Source: Monocercomonoides exilis (Eukaryota > Preaxostyla > Oxymonadida > Polymastigidae). From it: DNA of 64,000 nucleotides. Shown here piece after piece: positions 43,138 through 55,900 of the stretch; within the stretch, counting starts at the first letter, position 1; every line of letters begins with the position of its first letter. The position numbers and the translations under genes were made by a program. Below the pieces are notes generated by a model. That model made no database searches. It had not been told where the DNA came from and saw only the letters and a program-made list of their open reading frames with translations. The stretch is from the NCBI GenBank assembly GCA_001643675.2, contig LSRY02000056.1, positions 439,001 to 503,000 on the forward strand, read 5' to 3'.

Positions 43138-46100
43138 TCTTCTTCTTCTTCTTCGAAAACAAACAAACAAACCACAAAAACAAAGCTACAACAACAACAA
43201 CAACAAGCTCAAAAAGCACCGAAACCAAAAGCAAAACCATCAAAGATGAGCAGCAAGCAACTGAAACAAACAAAGAATACATCTTCTTCTACTGCTTCTT
43301 CCTCCTCCTCCTCCTCTTCCTCTTCCTCTTCTTCTTCTTCTTCTTCTTCTTCTTCTCCTTCCTCTTCCTTTCCTTCATCTTCTTCCTCCTCCTCTTCCTC
43401 ATCATCAACTTCTTCATCAACAGATAAACCACAAGCATCATCTCCTTATCTTGAACCAACATCAACAGACACAAAAATGAATGAAACTGAACAACAACAA
43501 CAAAAACAAACAGGAGATAAAAATAATGATGCCTTATCTTTCTCTTCTTCTTCCTCTCCTTCTTCTTCTTCCTCCTCTTCTTCCTCTTCTTCTCAACAAA
43601 CTCATTCAAAATCAACAGGAGCATTCACATTCTGTGAACCGCACACAATCACAGTAGATTCATCAGCCTCAGCACTCCCCACGCCTCACAATGCATCTTC
43701 CAATCAGAAAGAGTCTTCTTTTTCTTCTTCTTCCTCTCTTTCATCTTCATCTTCATCTTCTCTTTCCTCTTCCTCTTCTTCTTCTTCTTCCTCTTCCTCT
43801 TCCTCTTCCTCTTCCTCTTCTTCTTCCTCCTCCTCCTCCTCTCCTTCTCCTTCCTCTTCTCCCTCTCCTTTCGACATCTGCCGTGATGACAACACCTTCC
43901 CCCGCAGTCAGTTTGCTCCTTGCATCGATGCCTTCTTCAACCCAAACTATGCAGAAGCAGGCGAAAATGCTAACTTTACAGTAGAAGAAGTACAAAAAGC
44001 CAAAGAAACAAATGCATATGCACATGATAGCTCTTCTGCTCTTGCTCTTCTTGCTTCGATTGCTTCTTCTTCTTCTTCTTCTTCTTCTTCTTCTTCTTCT
44101 TCTTCTTCTTCTTCTTCTTCTTCTTCTTCTTCTTCTTCTTCTTCTTCTTCTTCTTCTTCTTCTTCTTCTTCTTCTTCTTCCTCCTCCTCCTCCTCCTCCT
44201 CCTCCTCCTCCTCTTCCATTTCTTCGTCTTCATCTTCATCATCAACACCTACATCATTTAACTTTAATAGTTTTGCACATATTAGTAAATCGCCATCAAC
44301 AATGCCTTCCTCCTCCTCCTCCTCCTCTTCTTCTTCTCTTTCTTCTCTTTCTTCTTCTTCTCTTTCTTCTCTTTCTTCTTCTTCTCTTTCTTCTCTTTCT
44401 TCTTCTTCTCTTTCTTCCTCCTCTTCTTCTTCCCTCTTCTCCCTCAAACCCTTCCACGCTCGATCCTCACAAACAGCCAATCTTGATGCTGCCAAGAAGC
44501 AAGTGGCATTACAAGGGAAAGGCAAATTAAATGACGAAACTTTTAACTTGCTTAAGGAAGTTGTTAAGACACAGGAGAAGAAGAAAGATATGCTTGCTTC
44601 TTCTTCTTCTTCTTCTACTGCTTCTTTTCCTTCTTCTGCTTTTTCATCTTCTTTTCCCTCTCCCTCTCCATCTTCTTCTTCTCTTTCTTCTCTTTCTTCT
44701 TCCTCTTCTCCTTCATTTGCCCGTACGGCACATGAATTAGAAGAAGGACGATATTTAGACACAAATGATAGAGTAGCCTCAGCCAAAGAAGAAGGAGAAG
44801 AAAGAAAAGAAAGAGAAAGAGAAAGAGAAGAAGAAGAAGAAGAAGAAGAAAATGACTTTCAAACTAGCAATAAACCCAAAATAGGAGCAGATATTTCAAC
44901 ATACCTTCACAACACATTTGCTGAGGCATCAAAAAGGGAAAAGCTTGGATCTTTTGGTTTTCCTACGTTTAATTCTGCTTCTTCTTCTCTTTCTTCTTCC
45001 TCTTCCTCTTCTTCTCTTCCTTCATCTTCTTCTTCATTGTCTTTTCTTTCTTCTCGTTCACTTGCTTCGTCTTCTCCTTCAACTGCTTTTAAGAAAAACA
45101 CAAAATCAATTAGTTTTGGAGGAGAAGGAAAAGAAAGAGGAAAAAGAGAAGAAAAAGAGGAAAAAGAGGAAAAAGAAGAAGATGATGATGATGATTCAGA
45201 TATATATGAGTTTAAATCAAAGAATGAGATTAACAGAAGAGTTGATTATGGAACATTTAGCAGTGAAAAGAGTAAAATAACAAGTGTGAAACATGATGAA
45301 GAAGGAGAAGGAGGAGGAGAAGAAAAGAGAGAGAAGGAAGAAAATAATGAAGAAGGAAAAGGAAAAGGAGAAAAAGGAGAAGAGAAAGAAGAGAAAGAGA
45401 AAGAAAAAGAACAACAAAACACCAAAATGGATAAGAAGCAGAAGAAGAAAGAGAAAAACAAGAAGAAGAAAGAGAGGAAGAAAGCAGAGAAAGAAGAGAG
45501 GAAGAAACAAATGGAAGAAAACAATACAACAGAAAAGATTGATACAAAAGAAAGAGAAGAAAAACAGGAAGAAAAAGAAGAAAAAGAAAAAGAAAAAGAC
45601 AAGAAAAAGAAGAAAGAAGAAAACGAACCAACAATAAAAGAGAAAGCAACAAAAGAAAAGGGAAAAGAAAAAGAAGAAAAGAAAGAAGAAGAAGAAGAAA
45701 ACGAAGATAAACAAAAAGAACAAAAAGAACAAAAGGGAACAAGTGGAGAAAGTGAGCAAAAACAAGATTCAACAGAAAAAGCATCAGCAACATCTTCTTC
45801 TTCTTCACAACCAACAAATTCTTCCTCTTCTTCTTCCTCTTCCTCTGCTTCTTCTTCTTTATCAACCTCTTCAGAACCATCAGAACCAAACAAAACAAAC
45901 CAATCAGAATTTTCAAAAACATCAGAAGACAAGAAAGACAAGCCATCACAACAACAACAACAAAATTCATCTTCCTCCTCCTCCTCATCATCTTCTTCAT
46001 CTTCTTCATCTTCTTCATCTTCTTCTTCCTCCTCCTCTTCCTCTTCTTCTCTTCCTTCAAACCCCAAATCCGAAAAAGAATCCGAATCTCAATCAGAAAG

Positions 46101-49100
46101 CGACAAAAGAGAAGCGAAGAAAGAAGAAAACAAGAAAATCGAAGAAAAAAAGAAAGCTCTTTCGATTTCTGCTTATTTGCCATCGTTGACAGAGCCACTG
46201 ACAAAAGAAGAGAAAAAACAAAAGCAAGCAGAAAGGAAAGAGAAAGAGAAGAAAGAAAGAGAAGAGAAGGAGAAAAGAGAGAGAGAGAGGAAGGAGAAGG
46301 AGAAGAAAGAGAGAGATGAGAAAGAGAAGAGGGATAGAGAAAAGAGAGAGAGGGAGAAGAAGGCAAGGGAAGAAAAGCTGAAGGAAGAAAAGGAGAAGAG
46401 AGAGAAAGAGAAGGAGAGGAAGGAGAAGGAGAGGAAAGAGAGAGAAGAGAAGGAGAGGCAAGAGAGAGAGAAGAAGGAGAAAATGAAGAAGGAAAAAGAA
46501 GAGAAGGAGAGGCAAAGGAAGGAGCAACAAGAAAAGGAGAAAGAACAAAAAATGAAAGAGAAAGAAAAAGAAAAACAAAAAGAAAAACAAAAAGCTCAAC
46601 AAACAACACAGAAGAATGCTCAACAACTTTCTTCATCACAAAAATCAGAAAAATCATCTTCTTCATCACAAGCAGCATCAAAAGACAAAGAGAAAGAGAA
46701 AGACAAAGATAAATCATCTTCTCAATCAACAAATGATACAAAGCAATCAACATCATCAGCTTCTTCTTCTTCCTCCTCCTCTTCTTCTTCTCATTCTTCT
46801 CATTCAGCAGCTCAACTTCAATCCAAACCCAAAAATAGCTCAAAACAAGCACAAACACAAACAACAGCGAAACCGAAGCAAACAACTGCCAATTCAACAG
46901 CAAAATCACAATCGAATGCGAAGAAGGAGAAAGTTGAGAAGAAAGGGAAGAAGAAAGGAGAAAAGGAAGAGGCAGAGAAGGAGATGGACAGAGAAAGAGA
47001 GCAGATGAAGAAGGAAGAGGAGGAGATGAGAGAGAGAGAGAAAGAGAAAGAGAAAGAGAAAGAGAAAGAGAAAGAGAAAGAAAAAGAAAAAGAAAAGATG
47101 AAAGAAGCAGGAAAACACCAAGATGATAAGAAAGATACAGACAATAAATCAACATCAACAACATCATCAGCACAACATAATCATTCTGAAACATCTGCTT
47201 CTTCTTCAGCCTCAAATGAAATATCTTCTTCTTCCTCTTCCTCTTCTTCCTCTTCTCTAACCACTCCAACACTGCCAAGTCAATCAAGAATGCGTTCTGC
47301 TTTCACCCCTGTCTCTTCTTCCTCTCCTCTTAATTCTCCTTCTCTCTCTCTTTCCTCTTCCTCTTCCTCCTCCTCCTCTTCTTCTTCTTCCTCTTCCTCT
47401 TCCTCTTCCTTTTCTTCCTCCTCTCCTTCTTCTTCCTCCTCCTTCAATCCAATGCTCACCCCCCAGCGTGATATTAAGCATCTTGCATTCAACACTGCCT
47501 CTCCTCCTTTCTCACCAAGACGGGGTGAGTTGACTCCTTCTTCCTCTGCTTTTTCTGCTTCTTCTCGTTCTTCTTCTGCAAATTCTCCTTCTTCCTCTTC
47601 TTCCTCTTCTACTCCTCAGAACTTTTCAGTGGTATATGCCAACTCTCAATCTTCACAACAGAACCTACAATTTACACAGCCCCAGCATTTCTCTTCATTC
47701 AACTCTTCTTCTCTCTCTTCCTTGTCTTCTCCTTCTCTCTCTCAATCAGCCAATTCTTCTTCTTCTACTACTTCTTCCTCCTCTTCCTCTTCCTCCTCTT
47801 CTTCTTCCTTCCTCTCTTCCTCCACTCTTCCTCCTCGTCCTTCACAGAACAGTCAACAGAAACACTCAAGCGAACCAAACCGTTTTCATTGGCTTCCTTT
47901 GAAGAATAAAACAGTTTCATCAGCATCATCATCTGCAGCACTGTCAGAAGAAGAGAGAGAAAGAGAAAGAGAGAAGGATAAAGAGAAGGATAAAGAAAGA
48001 GCTAAAGAAAGAGAAAGAGAGAAGGAAAGGCAACAATATGTCTACAACAACGACAGCACCCTTCTTCCTTCTCATTTGCTCCCAACACAATCTCTATCAT
48101 ACCAACAGCCTCAGCAAAACCATCCTTCTTCTTCTTCTTCTTCTTCCTTCTCAGCTATTCTCCTTCCTTCTGCCTTCTCTCCCATCCCTTCCCTCAACTC
48201 ATCCCCATCCTCTTCTTCTTCTTCTTCTTCTTCCTCTCCCTCTCTCTCTTCTTCCTCTTCCTCTTCCTCCTCTTCTTCTTCTGTTGCCCATCTGCACTGC
48301 CCACGCTCCACCAAGCCCACAACTTTCCCTGAGCCTTACTCCAGGCTCTACATCGGCTCCATCAACGACAGAGAGATGGATTGCTCTGACATGCCTGTCA
48401 CAATCGAGGAGATTGAGAGGAATCTGAAGAAAGACGTTCAGTCAGAAGCATACGAAAGAGATGTGCTGGGATTAGCTTACAGAGGAGATGCAACGTTCTC
48501 ATCGGCTTTTCCGTACAGTCAGCAGAACGGGATGTTTGCAGCACCATCATCTTCTTCTGCTTCTGCTTCTTCTTCCTCTTCGTCATCATCTTCTTCTCAT
48601 TCCATGCAGCTTCAGTCACTGCCATTACAGAGAAACACACAGGGCACTCCGCAATCCATCGGCTCCTTCCACAGCTTCTCCCACACTCTCCCTTCGAAGC
48701 ACACGATCGGCCTCACTCCATTCTCTGTCTCCTCCTTCACAGCTGTCGTGCCTGATGCCTGGAGAATGGGCGACGACATCAACCCAGACGAAGACTTCCA
48801 CAACGACGAGAAGGATTTTCCTCTGACTTCGCGCTCTCTGACTGACGATGAGGCCATCCAGAGACACAACTTGCTCTCTCGCAATTCATTCTCAGTCAAT
48901 CCACGCCTTGCCTCGGGCCAAGCTCAGTATGCAGATGCCTTTTCTCCTTCGTTTGATAGCTATGCGGCTGTGAATGGAAGAGGGAGAAGGGTGTTCTCCA
49001 CTACTGATGATGTGATTCCTGCGCATTCATCGTCGTTTGACAACAGAAACCTCCCTATTCAACAAGGGCTGAGTCAGCGCTCACATCCAACAACCACACA

Positions 49101-49884
49101 ATCTCTACATGCATACACCACTTCTTCTTCTTCTTCTGCCAATCAATCTCTTTCCTCCACTGCCTCTCTGAACCACCTGAAGTACATCCAGCAATCTTCT
49201 TCTTCTTCTTCTTATTCTCCTTCCCTTGCCCCTTCTTCCCCTTCTACCTCTTCCCTCACCCGCTCCATCCATCTCCCCACTCGCCAGTCAAATTCTGTCC
49301 CTCCCCAAACCTTCCTCTTCAATGAGCAGCTGACTGACACCTCTTCCATTCAGTCTGTGCCTTCATACATCTCACCCGCCACCTCCCCCGTTCTCCCTTC
49401 TTTCAACCCTATTCAACAGCAAAGCTCTTCTTCTGTTTATCATCCAAACGGCACATCATCATCTTCTTCTTCTCCCTCCTCCTCCTCCTCATCATCATCA
49501 TCATCATCCTCTTCTTCTTCCTTATCATCTTCACAATACATTTCATCTCCCTCTCATTTCATCTATCCACACAGCACACCCCACTCCTCACACACCAACA
49601 CTTCATCTGACTCACGCCGTGCAAAGACACCTCAGCCTTATCCTTTCCCTCTCCTCTCTTCTGACCAGTCGCCTGCCTCTGCCTCCTTCTCCTCTTTCGA
49701 CCCTGCCTATGACGATGCTATGAAGGACAGAGCGAAAAACACACTGCAATCGGGCTATGCATTTGGTGTGCAGAGAGCTTCGACTCCACAGCCAACATCT
49801 TCGACTTCTATTTCTTCGTTGACTTCTTCTTCATCTTCTTCTTCTTCTAATTCTTTCTCTTCTTCCTCATCTTCAAGCTCATCA

Positions 49885-49919
<35 letters not shown>

Positions 49920-52900
49920 CAAAGCATTATCCACCTTTTCCCCTTCCTCCTTCTCCCGTGTCCTCCACAACTCTCCTCAGCAGCGCCCTGTTTCTCCTTC
50001 CAGCTCTTCCATTGCCTCTGCTCTTTCCACATCCACTCAGCACAGCCAGTCCACATCGCAAGTGCCTTCTCTCTCCACCTCCCGCAAACACCTCTCCCTC
50101 GCCTCTGCTAAAGCTGCCCCATTCTATCCATCTTCTTCTTCCAATCAGTCATTCAAAGCCATTCGTGGCAGAACCTCATCAACAGATGCTGCTCAGACCT
50201 CATTCGACAGAAGATCATTGGCAAGTGAAGGGGATGCTGAGATTGGAGGAGAGAGAGAAAGAGAAAGAGAAAGAATGATTGCCTCAGACGACAAACGCTC
50301 TTTGAGAGAAGAAATGCTGTCTGCTGCCTCACACGAGAGAGGGAGGGTGAGTGAGAGAGGAAGAAGCACCGCTGACAGAGCAATGGCCAATGCACGCTCT
50401 CATTCACAGTCTGCACAGCCCATCCCGCTTTCGCCGTCCATCCGGTCTATTTCTTCAGTCAGTTCTCTGCCAACGTCTGTTGAAGATATGGCTGCATTTG
50501 GAGAGAGAGAGAAGGAGAATGGAGAGCAAATGAGAGGAGGGATGAGTGATGTGTTCTCAGCCACTGCGCCTCTGCCTGTGACATCGACGAGGAAGACATT
50601 TGGAGACATACAAGAACTGCAATCGAGTCAACAACAGGAGAAAGAAAAGCATTCTTCATTGAACTTGCCAAGAATAAACTCATCTGTAAAGACGAGTGAT
50701 GATAACAAAGCTGCTCATTCAAATCAGACAAATGGAGGATCTTCACAGCCGTTTTCTTTGGATTCTGCTTCTTCTTCTTCTGCTGCTGCTGCTCCTTCTT
50801 CTACTGATTCTTCATCTTCCTCCTCCTCCTCTTCCTCTTCCTCTTCCTCCTCTTCCTCTTCCTCTTCCTCCTCCTCTTTTTCTCTTCAATCTCTCCCTCC
50901 TCTTTCCCCCAGCAAAGGCCGCCTCCACTTCAGCAGCTCTCCTTCCACTCTCGTCCGCTTCCAGTCTCCTCTCCCTTCTGCCCCTTCTGTTTCTTCCTCT
51001 TCCTCCATCAACTCTCTCAACCTGTTCTCTTCAAAGATCCCCAGCCAGCCTCACAAGTTCTCTTCAAGGCAGTCCTTCAACTCATCCCCTTTGACTTTGT
51101 CGTTTTCTCGTGAGTCACTTTCAGGCGATGCTTCTTCCCTTTCACTTCGATCTTCACTGGCTGGGAAATTTGGATCTTCCTCGTTATCTTCGTCATCATC
51201 ATCATCTTCTTCTTCTTCTTCTTCTTCTTCTTCTTCACGTTCTTCCTCCTCCTCCTCTTCCTCCTCTTCTCTTTCATCGTCATCATCATCTTCTTCTTCT
51301 GTTTCTGGCAATTCTTCTGAAAAGCGTCGTCCATCTGAAGTTGTTGATGACAAATCCTATGTCTATCCATTGACACACTCTTCTTCCTCTTTCTCGCCTC
51401 GTCCACCTTCTGCTCCCTCTTCTACTGCTGCTGCCTCTTCTCATTTAACTCGCTCTCATTCTGCTTCTTTTGTTTCTTCTTCTTCTTCCAATTCTTCTTC
51501 CAATTCTTCTTCCAATTCTTCTTCCTCATCTTCTTCCTCTTCCTCTCCTTCCTCTCAGTCCATCTCCTCCTTCTCCAACCATTCCACTCCAACTGACTCT
51601 CCTTCATTCACTTTGAATGCTGCTCAATCGCCTTCTGCTGAGCTCGACCCATCTGCTGTGACACCTGCCCCTCTCTCCACCACTCCTGTCTCTGAACAGG
51701 AACAGTCTCAAACTTCTTCATTTTATTCTCAACAGCAACAGCAAACACAGCAGCAGCAACAACAAGGTTATCTTGCCTCTCAGCAATTCCAGCCAAAGTC
51801 AACACCAACAAGAAATGCTCAGTCCAATTTCATCTTCCAGCCATCGGGGACAAACTCATCATCTGAACTATCTTCTCCACAGGTTGCACAGGGAAATACT
51901 TCACCTTCATCATCATCATCATCTTCTTCTTCTTCTTCTGTAATCTCTTCTCTTCCTCATCTCCCCCAGAATTCTCCTGCTGCATACTCCTCTCCATCCC
52001 CATCTCCTGTGCCATATCAGCCAGGTCTTCCATACACCACCACCACTGCTGCTGCTGCTCTTTCCCAACATCCCCAGCTCCCAGTTATTTCTCCTCCTCT
52101 TCCTCCTTCATCATCATCAACAACATCCATCTCATCTCTCCCAAACACTCTCCATCCACAAGGTCTTCCTCTCCCCTTGCAGCCCAACCCTGCTCTTGCT
52201 GCAATGGTGCCTGCTGCTCAGATGAATGCACAAATGACTGCACAGATGGCTTCACAAGCAATGCCAGCTGATCTGCCCATGCAGTTCTATCCAATGTCCC
52301 CTGCTTCTGCATTGCCAGTGGCTGGCGGGTATGCTATGCCCTATATGGGCAACGGGATGTATCCTTATTATGCAGCACTCCAGTCGATGATGATGGGACA
52401 TCAACGGCAAGTGAACACGCCATTCATCTACACTCCCTCTCAACAGCAGCAGTCACAGCAGCAAAGCCAACAACAATCTCAACAAGCACAATCACCGCAG
52501 TCTCAACAGCAGCAACAACAACAACAGACCCAGCAAATGCAGCAAAGCCAGCAGAACCAACAGCAAATCCTTCAGCAGCTCCAGCAAATGCAGCAAATGC
52601 AGCAGTTTCAGAGGATGTCGATGATGCAGTCACCTGCGTTCCACCCTGTCTCTTCTCAAATGCCTTCTCCCTTTCCAGGTGCAGGCGTGGGTATGTCTAT
52701 CCTTCCCCACCCTCCTTTCTCTCCTCCTTTCATGTTCCCTTCTCAGAACCCTCAACAGCAACAGCAACAGCAGCAGATAATCTTGTCTCTCATGCAGCTC
52801 CAGGCTCAGCAGGCTGTGGAGCCTTCTGCCTCTGCGCCTGCCTCTTCTTTACTTTCTGCTTCCACATTCGGACGCATTCGATCACTCGCCAGTCTGTTTG

Positions 52901-55900
52901 CAAGGTTAAACAGATTGGGCTTTCGAGAATCAACAAAGGCGTCTGCTAATTCGATGCTGCACTTGACAGTTATTCCTTCTGGGAGAATAAACACCAACAA
53001 AAGAAAGCAGAATTCTGCTGTGAATACAAACGCAAATACAAATACAAACACAAATACTCAAGTGAATACGAATATGAATGCCAATGCAAAGAATTCTGAA
53101 GAGAATGCTCTGTCTGCTTGTGCATCATCCAACCCTGTCTCTCCAGACACTGCCTCTGATTCTCTCTCAAGCAACACTTCTTCCATTCCATCAGCATTGG
53201 AATCTGTTACAGCTCCAACTGTAAAGAAAATCAATCAGAATCCACATCCATCCACAGATCTTGTTAAAGCATCGCTTGTTGCTTCTCCATCATCCTCTTC
53301 TTCTTCCTTCTCCACAACAACAACAACAGCCATTGATACCTACGTCAAACACCCTCCTGTCTCTATTCCATTGCGCACAGCCTTTGTCCACACTTTCTCC
53401 CTCGTGTCATCCCTCATCCACTCTGCTTATAAGAAATCCTCTTCGTTCAATTCTAAACCCCTTTCGTTCTGTGCACCTTCTCTTGGCTATTCCACACACT
53501 TGACGATTCCTCCCCAGCCTTTCCAGCACTTTACCACTGCTGCTTCTTCGCTCTACACAATCACTGGACTCTTCTCTCTCTATTTCCTGTCTTTGGCTGA
53601 TGCACATGTGCCTTCTATTCCACCAGCCATTCTTGGAACTGTCATCAACCCCAATGAGAAAGAGACTGGGAGCCCGTCCTCATCTGCTGCTGGGATTTCT
53701 TCTGTGGTGGCTGTAAGATATCCTGTCCAATCAGCATCTTCTTCTTTCTCTTTTTCCTCTTCCTCTTTCACTCCCTTCTCCTTCCCCCACTCCCCTGAAG
53801 AGCATGAAACCTCTCTTGTCCGCCTCTCTCATCCATCGTCTGTGGCTGACATGTCTCCTGATGGAGAAATGGCTTCATTGCCATGGCTGTCACATCCATC
53901 TGGTGTTTATTCGTTTGTGGTGGATGAGATGGTTGAATGGATGGAGAAGGAGAAGAAAGAACACGAAGAGAAGCTGAGGAAGGAGAGGGAGAAGGCGAGG
54001 AGAGAGAGGGAGAGGAAAGAGAGAGAGATGGAGAAGAAGAGGAAAGAGGAAGAGGAAAGGAGGAAGAGAGAGGAAGAAGAAGAGAAAGAAAGAATTGCAG
54101 CAGGAGATTCAGAGAAACCGAATAAGAAGAAGAAGAAGCGAAAGGGAAAGCAAAAAGGAAAAGAAAAAGATCAAAACGAAGACAAAGAAGGATCACCGAC
54201 AGCAGATACACCTTCTTCGACAGCCACATCTTCTGCTTCGAAAGCCAATCAAGCAGGTTCTATTCAAATCTCTCCTTCTCCCTCTTCTTCCCCGTCTCTT
54301 TCCCTTTCTCTTTCTTCTCCCTCGCCTTCGCCTTCTCCGCTCTCTTCTACCATTCTTTCTACTCCAACAGCAACATTATCAGAAGATCAAATGAATTCTA
54401 GTGAAAATGATGCTTTGGCTTCTATTTCTGCCTCACAAAAGCTCCCGTCTTCCATCTGGGCAGCTCTGCATTCATTCTATCGCACACAAAATCCATCAAA
54501 TTCTCAATCTTCTTCTTCTTCTTCTCTTTCCTCCGACAACAAGCGCTCATTCACCATCCCCTCCTCCATCAAAGAGAAGATGCTGTCTGACGAGATCTCT
54601 GCCTTCCACTCGTACATGTCCCTCACAAAAGCCGAATGTCTTGCACGTTTTGATGTCGTTGACCGCATTCTGCAGACTGCGCTGTGCATCAACAAGAACC
54701 TGGTGATGTGTGTCTATGGCTCTCTGTCGACTTATCTCTCTCTCCCAACCTCTGATGTGGATGTGGTGTTCATCACAGTGCCCCAGCTGAGATATGTGCT
54801 GCGGATACAGAGACTGATTAGGGTGCAGTTTGAGAGGTGGTATGGCGCGAAGTTTAGAAGAGGGGAAGAGAAAGAGAAAGAGAAGGAGAAGGAAAAAGAA
54901 AAAGAGAAAGAAAGTAAAGAAGATAGGAAGAAGAAAGGGAAGAAGGAGAAGGAGAAGGAGAAACTAGAGAGGCTGCTGAAGAAGGAGAGGCAGAATGCAA
55001 AGAAGTTGGAGTCATTCAAAAACGATTATGTGAGCATCATTGAAGAGAAGCTGTATGGAAGAGTCCAAAAGGATAATGAAGGGAAAGACAAGAACGGAAG
55101 CAAAGCAAACAGAGAAAGCAGAACAGAACAAGACAAAGGAGCAAATGATGCGCCAACAGCATTCCCATCAAATATCACATCTTCACTGGAGAACTTCGAA
55201 GGAACACAAAACGACCAAACCACATTTTCTTCCTCAGCAGAGTCAACAGAGCAATCTCTTCAGCCATCTATTTTACAACAACAACAACAACTTCAGCAGC
55301 GGTCGTCTCAAAGACCTTCAATAGGCATTTGTGTTCGGTGTGGCACGTTGGATCTGAATGGACACTGCATCTGCAAAGCATACGCGACAATTGATGAAGA
55401 GGACAGGATTGCGAGAGAACTGGAGAAAGGAGAGAAGAAAGAGAAGGAGAAAGAAAAGAAGGAAGGTGACAGAGAAGATGGTTCACAGGGAAAGCAATCT
55501 GATGCCGCTAATGCTTCCAATCAAGATGGTGGGCAAACTTCTTCTTCTTCTTCCAAAACTTCTTCCTCTTCCTCATCCTCTTCTCTCTTCCCTCCTCTTT
55601 CTCCTCTTACCTCTCCTTCTCCTGGAGTACAGCGTACCCCATCTCCATCTTCTCTTCCATCTGCTGTCTCTGCTTTGCTCCAATCTTCTGCCACTTCTTA
55701 TTCATCAACTGCCCTTTCTTCCTCTTATCACGCCATTTTCGACTTTACTGCTCCTCTTTTTGCATCAGACAACGAAACAATTTTATCTCTCTTTGCTTCT
55801 CCTTCGTATCCTCATGTGCCTCCTAAACAAAGTACTTCTCATTCTTCTTCCTCCTCATCTTCTTCTTCTTCGGTTCTTTCTACTCAATCAAATGATGATA

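Noticed and set aside
43947-44786. 279-codon minus-strand Glu-rich ORF
   Set aside because: It is the complement of the (TCT/TCC)n serine tract, and its glutamates are just GAA/GAG read from the other strand.
45257-47287. 676-codon minus-strand ORF and several similar Leu/Phe/Ser-rich frames opposite the giant gene
   Set aside because: They are complements of Lys/Glu- and Ser-coding purine/pyrimidine repeats, have no domain-like segments, and lie inside a plus-strand frame with a recognisable enzyme domain.
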